Source: Citrobacter tructae (lineage in GTDB: Bacteria; Pseudomonadota; Gammaproteobacteria; Enterobacterales; Enterobacteriaceae). Taken from it: a stretch of DNA of 64,000 nt. Both the position numbers and the translations under genes were made by a program. The stretch's first letter is position 1. Each line of letters opens with the position of its first letter. The stretch covers positions 1,426,001 to 1,490,000 of the forward strand of contig NZ_CP038469.1 of assembly GCF_004684345.1 (NCBI RefSeq), read 5' to 3'. The notes under the pieces are model-generated. The model did not search any database and had not been told where the DNA came from. It was given only the letters and a program-made list of their open reading frames with translations. Below, one piece after another: positions 60,089 through 64,000 of this stretch.

Positions 60089-60727
60089 TTAGCCAATCAT
60101 CTCACGGACAAACGCTTCGATAGATTTGTCCTGGCAGTTTTCAAAGAAACACTGCTGGAAACGCGGGCCGGATACGGCGGTTTTCACCAGTTCAGGATCG
60201 ATAGCGCGCAAGGTATCGAGATAGTTTTCTTTCACGACTGCTTCTTTAACCTGATTCAGAATTCCGGCGTTACGCACCTGCGGCTCTTTACGCTCCGGCG
60301 GATAACCTTCACCGTTACGACCTGTGAAAGCTTTCTCGAACATGTAGCGCACGTTCAGTTCTGCGCCCCAGCCGAAACCTTTCGCAAACGCCAGGGAGAG
60401 CGCATTGCCGTTGTTGATTTGAGCAAACAGGAAGGCGTCTGCCGGATCGAGGCAGTAACCGCACACCACTCCCGGATGGATATTCAGCGACATCATGGCA
60501 CCCTGGCCCGTACCGCAACCGGTGACGACAAAATCAACCGCTTTAGAATTAAGCAGGATGCTGGCCATAATGCCGAGATGGATGTAGGTCAGATGATGGT
60601 CATTTTCGTCGCTCATTCCAACGTTAAACACCGGGAAACCTTTCTCATCCGCGACAGCTTTAAGCTCGTTATGGATGATTGCGTTTTTGCTCGCCTGGCT
60701 GTTTTCCATCATCAATGCAATTTTCAT
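60089..60727 (-). CDS. RpiB/LacA/LacB-family sugar-phosphate isomerase
   Basis: This 212-residue protein has the RpiB fold: N-terminal MKIALMMENSQ, and the catalytic loop VVTGCGTGQGAMMSLN (near 68-83) with the cysteine that acts as base in RpiB aldose-ketose isomerases. It is longer than RpiB (149) by a C-terminal extension from about residue 130 that includes a Cys-rich end (QQCFFENCQDKS). Start ATG 60727 follows AGGAGA; an ATG 16 codons upstream is rejected. The substrate is not known. It is absent from this place in E. coli K-12. Confidence 0.85.
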   Translation of the reverse strand: MKIALMMENSQASKNAIIHNELKAVADEKGFPVFNVGMSDENDHHLTYIHLGIMASILLNSKAVDFVVTGCGTGQGAMMSLNIHPGVVCGYCLDPADAFLFAQINNGNALSLAFAKGFGWGAELNVRYMFEKAFTGRNGEGYPPERKEPQVRNAGILNQVKEAVVKENYLDTLRAIDPELVKTAVSGPRFQQCFFENCQDKSIEAFVREMIG

Positions 60728-60996
60728 TGTGTCTTCTCCTGAATGCGTTGCGGGAATTCCGCCGTAAGCCATCATATTCAGGTCACATTACTATTTTGCA
60801 AATTCACTTTCAAATTTAATGAAATTTAGTTTTAAAAAGTCATGAAGTGCTCACATTTTTTCCCCAAAACAACAGACTTGCCTCATGGAAAAGGAGTCGT
60901 TGTGATTAATCGCAGGTGATTGTCGAGTTATTCAGGCCATTGCCCGATCGCAGTGTATGCGACGATAGCGTATCACCGAACTTTCAGAGCGATATC

Positions 60997-61332
60997 ATGA
61001 AGACCCTTATCCTAACCCTTTTGCCGCTCGTGCTGACGGGATGCACTATCACTAAACAGGCACAGATCAGTGAAGCCAGCGCTGTCACCGGCGTGGTTCG
61101 TCTGACTTACAACCAGGCCATGCTGCAGACGGCACGTACCGATGATTATGTTGCCCAGGGTACGGCAACGAAGGCGTGTCAGCAGATGGGATACGCCAGC
61201 GCGATGGCGTTTGGTCAGCCGGTAGCCACCTGCAGCATTTATGCAGGCTCTCTGTGTATGAATACCAAAATCACGCTCGCCTGGCAGTGCCACGGTGCAG
61301 TTGTCGCACAAGCCCCTTCTTTAAATTATTAA
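60997..61332 (+). CDS. yecR: YecR-like lipoprotein
   Basis: The 111-residue protein has a lipoprotein signal (MKTLILTLLPLVLTGC; lipobox LTGC with the acylated Cys16) and matches E. coli YecR: VTGVVRLTYNQAM, ATKACQQMGYA and KITLAWQCHGAV. Three or four further cysteines may form disulfides. In E. coli yecR is among the FlhDC-dependent genes. The start ATG 60997 is chosen; the frame is open upstream to 60916, but this adds no signal-like sequence. A weak sigma-28-like -10 (GACGATAG) lies upstream without a matching -35. Confidence 0.88.
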   Translation: MKTLILTLLPLVLTGCTITKQAQISEASAVTGVVRLTYNQAMLQTARTDDYVAQGTATKACQQMGYASAMAFGQPVATCSIYAGSLCMNTKITLAWQCHGAVVAQAPSLNY

Positions 61333-61526
61333 TTTGCGGACCAGCATATTGTTGCTGGTCTATTATGGTTTCCTGACTTATATCGCCGACTCAATATCGT
61401 TAATGCGTTTTATTCCCATTCGCATTTTTAATAATTAAATTTATTATTTTACCTTTTGCAAATAATTAAATAACAAATTATAGTGACGCCACATCAATAT
61501 ATAATTAACGTTCGTGGAGCAGAACC

Positions 61527-62024
61527 ATGCTGAAAACAGAAATGATCGACCAACTGAATGAGCAAATGAACCTTGAATTATATTCATCCCTGCTCTACCA
61601 ACAGATGAGTGCGTGGTGCAGCTATCACAGTTTCGAGGGTGCCGCCGCGTTTCTGCGCCGTCATGCGCAGGAAGAGATGACGCATATGCAGCGTTTGTTC
61701 GACTACCTGACCGATACCGGCAGCTTACCGTGCATTAATACCGTGCCGTCACCGTTTGCTGAATATGCTTCTCTGGATGAACTGTTCCGTGTCACCTATG
61801 AACACGAGCAGCTGATTACGCAGAAAATTAATGAACTGGCACACGCGGCAATGACCCATCAGGATTATCCAACCTTTAATTTCCTGCAGTGGTATGTTGC
61901 CGAGCAGCATGAAGAAGAGAAATTATTTAAATCAGTTATTGATAAATTAACGCTGGCAGGCAAAAGCGGTGAAGGTCTTTATTTCATCGATAAAGAACTG
62001 GCCACGCTTGATACGCAGAATTAA
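61527..62024 (+). CDS. ftnA: Bacterial non-haem ferritin FtnA
   Basis: The 165-residue protein forms a 24-mer iron store. The ferroxidase ligands Glu17, Glu50, His53, Glu94 and Glu130 are all present, in contrast with FtnB. The protein equals E. coli FtnA in length and ends TLDTQN. The 5' region of about 190 bases is very AT-rich, which fits Fur/H-NS control in E. coli; no clear Fur box was assigned. Start ATG 61527 follows GTGGAGC. Confidence 0.96.
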   Translation: MLKTEMIDQLNEQMNLELYSSLLYQQMSAWCSYHSFEGAAAFLRRHAQEEMTHMQRLFDYLTDTGSLPCINTVPSPFAEYASLDELFRVTYEHEQLITQKINELAHAAMTHQDYPTFNFLQWYVAEQHEEEKLFKSVIDKLTLAGKSGEGLYFIDKELATLDTQN

Positions 62025-62069
62025 TGCTGTCGACTAACGGTGGTGTATCGCCACCGTTAGTCAACAATC

Positions 62070-62309
62070 TTAATGACGGCAGATCTTGCTTTCGTGTGTA
62101 GAGAAGCCATCGTCTTTGGCAATAAACTTCCCCTTCGCCGCTAAAAATGCCACCAACTCAGCCGCCGTCATGCCTTCCGCAGAACAGGTATGAAAACGTG
62201 CCTGCTCCCCAAAACGTGCCGTAATCGCCGCCTCAAGGCTGGCATTTGAATACTGTTCACCAGACTCAATCATCATGTTGAGTACTTCGTGGCCGTGAAT
62301 AGATTCCAT
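62070..62309 (-). CDS. yecH: YecH, DUF2492 small protein
   Basis: The 79-residue protein matches E. coli YecH (MESIHGHEVLNMMIESGEQY start, SKICRH end). Cysteines and histidines (MESIHGHEV, FHTCSAEGM, ICRH) are consistent with the metal-binding role suggested for the family. The function is unproven. The gene is convergent with ftnA and divergent from tyrP. Confidence 0.9.
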   Translation of the reverse strand: MESIHGHEVLNMMIESGEQYSNASLEAAITARFGEQARFHTCSAEGMTAAELVAFLAAKGKFIAKDDGFSTHESKICRH

Positions 62310-62414
62310 ACATTCTCCTCAATAAAGCCCGTAGCCTAATGTGAACCGCACCACGCTGCTTTGCGCTAACGCAGGAAAAATGTCATCTGGAATACATCTT
62401 AATCACTCAATTTT

Positions 62415-62432
62415 TGTAAATATTAATGTACA
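62415..62432. promoter_or_regulatory. TyrR box 1 of tyrP
   Basis: TGTAAATATTAATGTACA fits the TyrR consensus TGTAAA-N6-TTTACA with one or two changes. It is about 92 bases upstream of the tyrP start. Confidence 0.8.
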
Positions 62433-62437
62433 GTCAT

Positions 62438-62455
62438 TGTAACGGTCATTTGACG
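62438..62455. promoter_or_regulatory. Weak TyrR box 2 of tyrP
   Basis: TGTAACGGTCATTTGACG partly matches the TyrR consensus and starts 23 bases after box 1. The strong-plus-weak pair mirrors E. coli tyrP, where TyrR represses with tyrosine and activates with phenylalanine. Confidence 0.55.
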
Positions 62456-62523
62456 AAAATAGCGTTATGCCTTACCCTGCGCCGCAGATACAACTGTTGA
62501 CTATCTCTGGGACAGAGGAAAGC

Positions 62524-63735
62524 GTGAAGAATAGAACTCTGGGTAGTGTTTTTATCGTGGCGGGAACCACGATTGGTGCCGGTATGTTGGCGATGCCGCT
62601 GGCTGCAGCAGGCGTAGGATTTAGCGTCACGCTGGTGTTGTTGGTTGGGTTATGGGCACTAATGTGCTACACCGCGCTGTTGCTGCTGGAAGTGTATCAG
62701 CATGTGCCGGCCGACACAGGGCTCGGCACACTGGCGAAACGCTATCTCGGTCGATACGGACAGTGGGTTACTGGTTTTAGCATGATGTTTTTGATGTATG
62801 CACTCACAGCGGCGTATATCAGTGGCGCAGGTGAGCTGTTGGCCTCGAGCATCAGTGACTGGACTGGAACAAGCATGTCCCCAACGATGGGCGTGTTACT
62901 GTTCACCTTTGTTGCCGGGGGTGTGGTATGTGTAGGTACATCACTGGTTGATCTGTTCAACCGCCTGCTGTTTAGCGCCAAGATTATCTTCCTGGTCGTT
63001 ATGCTGGCGTTGCTGATGCCACACGTCCATAAAGTCAATCTCCTCACTCTGCCGCTTCAGCAGGGACTGGCGCTTTCTGCCATTCCAGTTATCTTCACGT
63101 CATTCGGTTTTCACGGCAGCGTCCCCAGTATCGTCAGCTATATGAACGGGAATATCCGTAAATTACGCTGGGTATTTATTAGCGGCAGCGCCATCCCGCT
63201 GGTTGCCTATATATTCTGGCAACTGGCCACTCTTGGCAGCATTAACTCATCAACCTTTATGGGGCTGTTAGCTGACCATGCAGGCTTAAACGGTTTATTA
63301 CAGGCGTTACGTGAAGTGGTGGCCTCACCGCACGTTGAGCTGGCTGTGCATCTGTTTGCCGACCTCGCGCTGGCAACGTCATTCCTTGGCGTGGCGCTGG
63401 GTCTATTTGATTATCTGGCCGATCTCTTCCAGCGTCGCAATACCGCAGCCGGAAGAATGCAGACCGGCGTGGTGACATTCCTGCCGCCACTGGCATTTGC
63501 TCTGTTCTACCCGCGTGGCTTTGTGATGGCGCTGGGATACGCAGGCGTGGCCCTCGCGGTGCTGGCGCTACTGATCCCGTCAATGCTGGTCTGGCAGAGC
63601 AGAAAACACAATCCTCAGGCAACGTATCGCGTAGCTGGTGGCACCCCGGCGCTGGCGCTGGTGTTTATATGCGGTATTGTGGTGATAGCGGTGCAGTTTT
63701 CTATTGCAGCAGGATTGTTGCCAGAAGTCGGGTAA
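62524..63735 (+). CDS. tyrP: Tyrosine-specific transport protein TyrP
   Basis: The 403-residue inner-membrane proton symporter of the aromatic amino acid (HAAAP) family has 11 predicted transmembrane segments, starting GSVFIVAGTTIGAGMLAMPL. The GTG start at 62524 (VKNRTLGS) follows GAGGAAA and gives the E. coli length; an ATG at 62467 in frame adds 19 residues within the leader. TyrR boxes lie upstream, and a terminator follows. Confidence 0.96.
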   Translation: MKNRTLGSVFIVAGTTIGAGMLAMPLAAAGVGFSVTLVLLVGLWALMCYTALLLLEVYQHVPADTGLGTLAKRYLGRYGQWVTGFSMMFLMYALTAAYISGAGELLASSISDWTGTSMSPTMGVLLFTFVAGGVVCVGTSLVDLFNRLLFSAKIIFLVVMLALLMPHVHKVNLLTLPLQQGLALSAIPVIFTSFGFHGSVPSIVSYMNGNIRKLRWVFISGSAIPLVAYIFWQLATLGSINSSTFMGLLADHAGLNGLLQALREVVASPHVELAVHLFADLALATSFLGVALGLFDYLADLFQRRNTAAGRMQTGVVTFLPPLAFALFYPRGFVMALGYAGVALAVLALLIPSMLVWQSRKHNPQATYRVAGGTPALALVFICGIVVIAVQFSIAAGLLPEVG

Positions 63736-63738
63736 AGA

Positions 63739-63764
63739 AAAAGGGGCTTACGCCCCTTTTCTTA
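63739..63764. terminator. Bidirectional terminator between tyrP and yecA
   Basis: AAAAGGGGC (63739-63747) pairs with GCCCCTTTT (63752-63760), loop TTAC, with T after it on the plus strand and on the minus strand as well. Confidence 0.88.
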
Positions 63765-64000
63765 GTGCAGACAGCACTGCTTATATTTTTTACCGCTGCC
63801 GCACGGGCAAGGATCGTTGCGCCCTACTTTGGCATCCACTTTTACCGGAGCCTTAACCGGAACTTCCTGCGGATGCGCCATCCAGTAAGCATGCAGATCC
63901 AGCGCCGCCAGACGGATAGCCTCAACGCTCTCTTCAAACGCCTCTGGGGTCAGTTTTTCCACCACCTCAAAGTTCTCTTCTGTTCCGTGCAGCGCAATCG
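63762..64000 (-). CDS. yecA: YecA, SEC-C motif protein (5' part outside window)
   Basis: Only the C-terminal 78 residues are visible; the frame stays open through the right edge (IALHGTEENFEVVEKL precedes the part shown). The C-terminus is a SEC-C zinc motif, CPCGSGKKYKQCC, like the one in SecA. E. coli YecA (UPF0149) binds ribosomes and SecA-related partners through this motif. The upstream UPF0149 domain would lie outside the window. Confidence 0.9.
   Translation of the reverse strand, partial: IALHGTEENFEVVEKLTPEAFEESVEAIRLAALDLHAYWMAHPQEVPVKAPVKVDAKVGRNDPCPCGSGKKYKQCCLH

Noticed and set aside
1..64000. Prophage, CRISPR array, restriction or toxin-antitoxin system
   Set aside because: Almost every base is covered by conserved chromosomal genes and their control regions; no such genes or repeat arrays were seen.

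Overview
The window is chromosomal DNA from an enterobacterium (Enterobacteriaceae). Gene order follows the Escherichia coli 41-43 minute region almost gene for gene. Several differences fit the Salmonella/Citrobacter branch better than E. coli K-12: a second PBP2-type gene lies next to argS, and tap, yebB and torYZ are missing from their K-12 positions. A symporter gene also sits inside the chemotaxis cluster, and a transporter/isomerase pair lies between yecJ and yecR. I favour Citrobacter, but this rests on recalled protein sequences and synteny. No prophage, insertion sequence, CRISPR array, rRNA or tRNA gene was seen. Repeats are two ERIC elements and a few REP-like hairpins.

Layout, 1-30 kb: copper-binding YobA (cut by the left edge), DNA polymerase theta (holE), a degenerate nitrilase-fold protein (yobB), exonuclease exoX, oligopeptidase B (ptrB), yebE, yebF, the SOS gene yebG and the purine gene purT. 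Then come the Entner-Doudoroff and pentose phosphate genes eda, edd and zwf with their regulator hexR, followed by pykA. Envelope genes lpxM and mepM lead to the zinc transporter znuA/znuCB. Next are the Holliday junction genes ruvB, ruvA and ruvC, then yebC, nudB, aspS, yecD, yecE, yecN, the tRNA wobble-uridine genes cmoA/cmoB, cutC, yecM and argS.

Layout, 32-50 kb: after the extra PBP2 comes the flagellar and chemotaxis block, mostly on the minus strand. Its master regulator flhDC (right end) precedes motA-motB-cheA-cheW, then tar-cheR-cheB-cheY-cheZ under a consensus sigma-28 promoter, then the export genes flhB-flhA-flhE. A plus-strand acidic amino acid symporter of the DAACS family separates tar from cheW.

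Layout, 50-64 kb: uspC, trehalose synthesis otsBA, arabinose ABC importer araFGH, ferritin-like ftnB, yecJ, an HsrA-like MFS transporter, an RpiB/LacAB-type isomerase, lipoprotein yecR, ferritin ftnA, yecH, tyrosine transporter tyrP and the 3' end of yecA.

Regulatory sites readable in the sequence include LexA boxes (yebG, ruvAB), a PurR box (purT), a Zur box (znu), GntR (edd), HexR and SoxS/MarA-like sites (zwf), CRP, RcsB and promoter elements (flhDC), a sigma-28 promoter (tar), an AraC site (araFGH) and TyrR boxes (tyrP). Most of the window is ordinary core genome, and I found no wholly new multi-gene system. The points most worth attention are the symporter beside Tar, the PBP2 paralogue, the GntR-controlled edd promoter that fires straight into the zwf terminator, the LexA box inside a terminator hairpin, and three paralogues or family members that have lost catalytic residues (YobB, YecD, FtnB).
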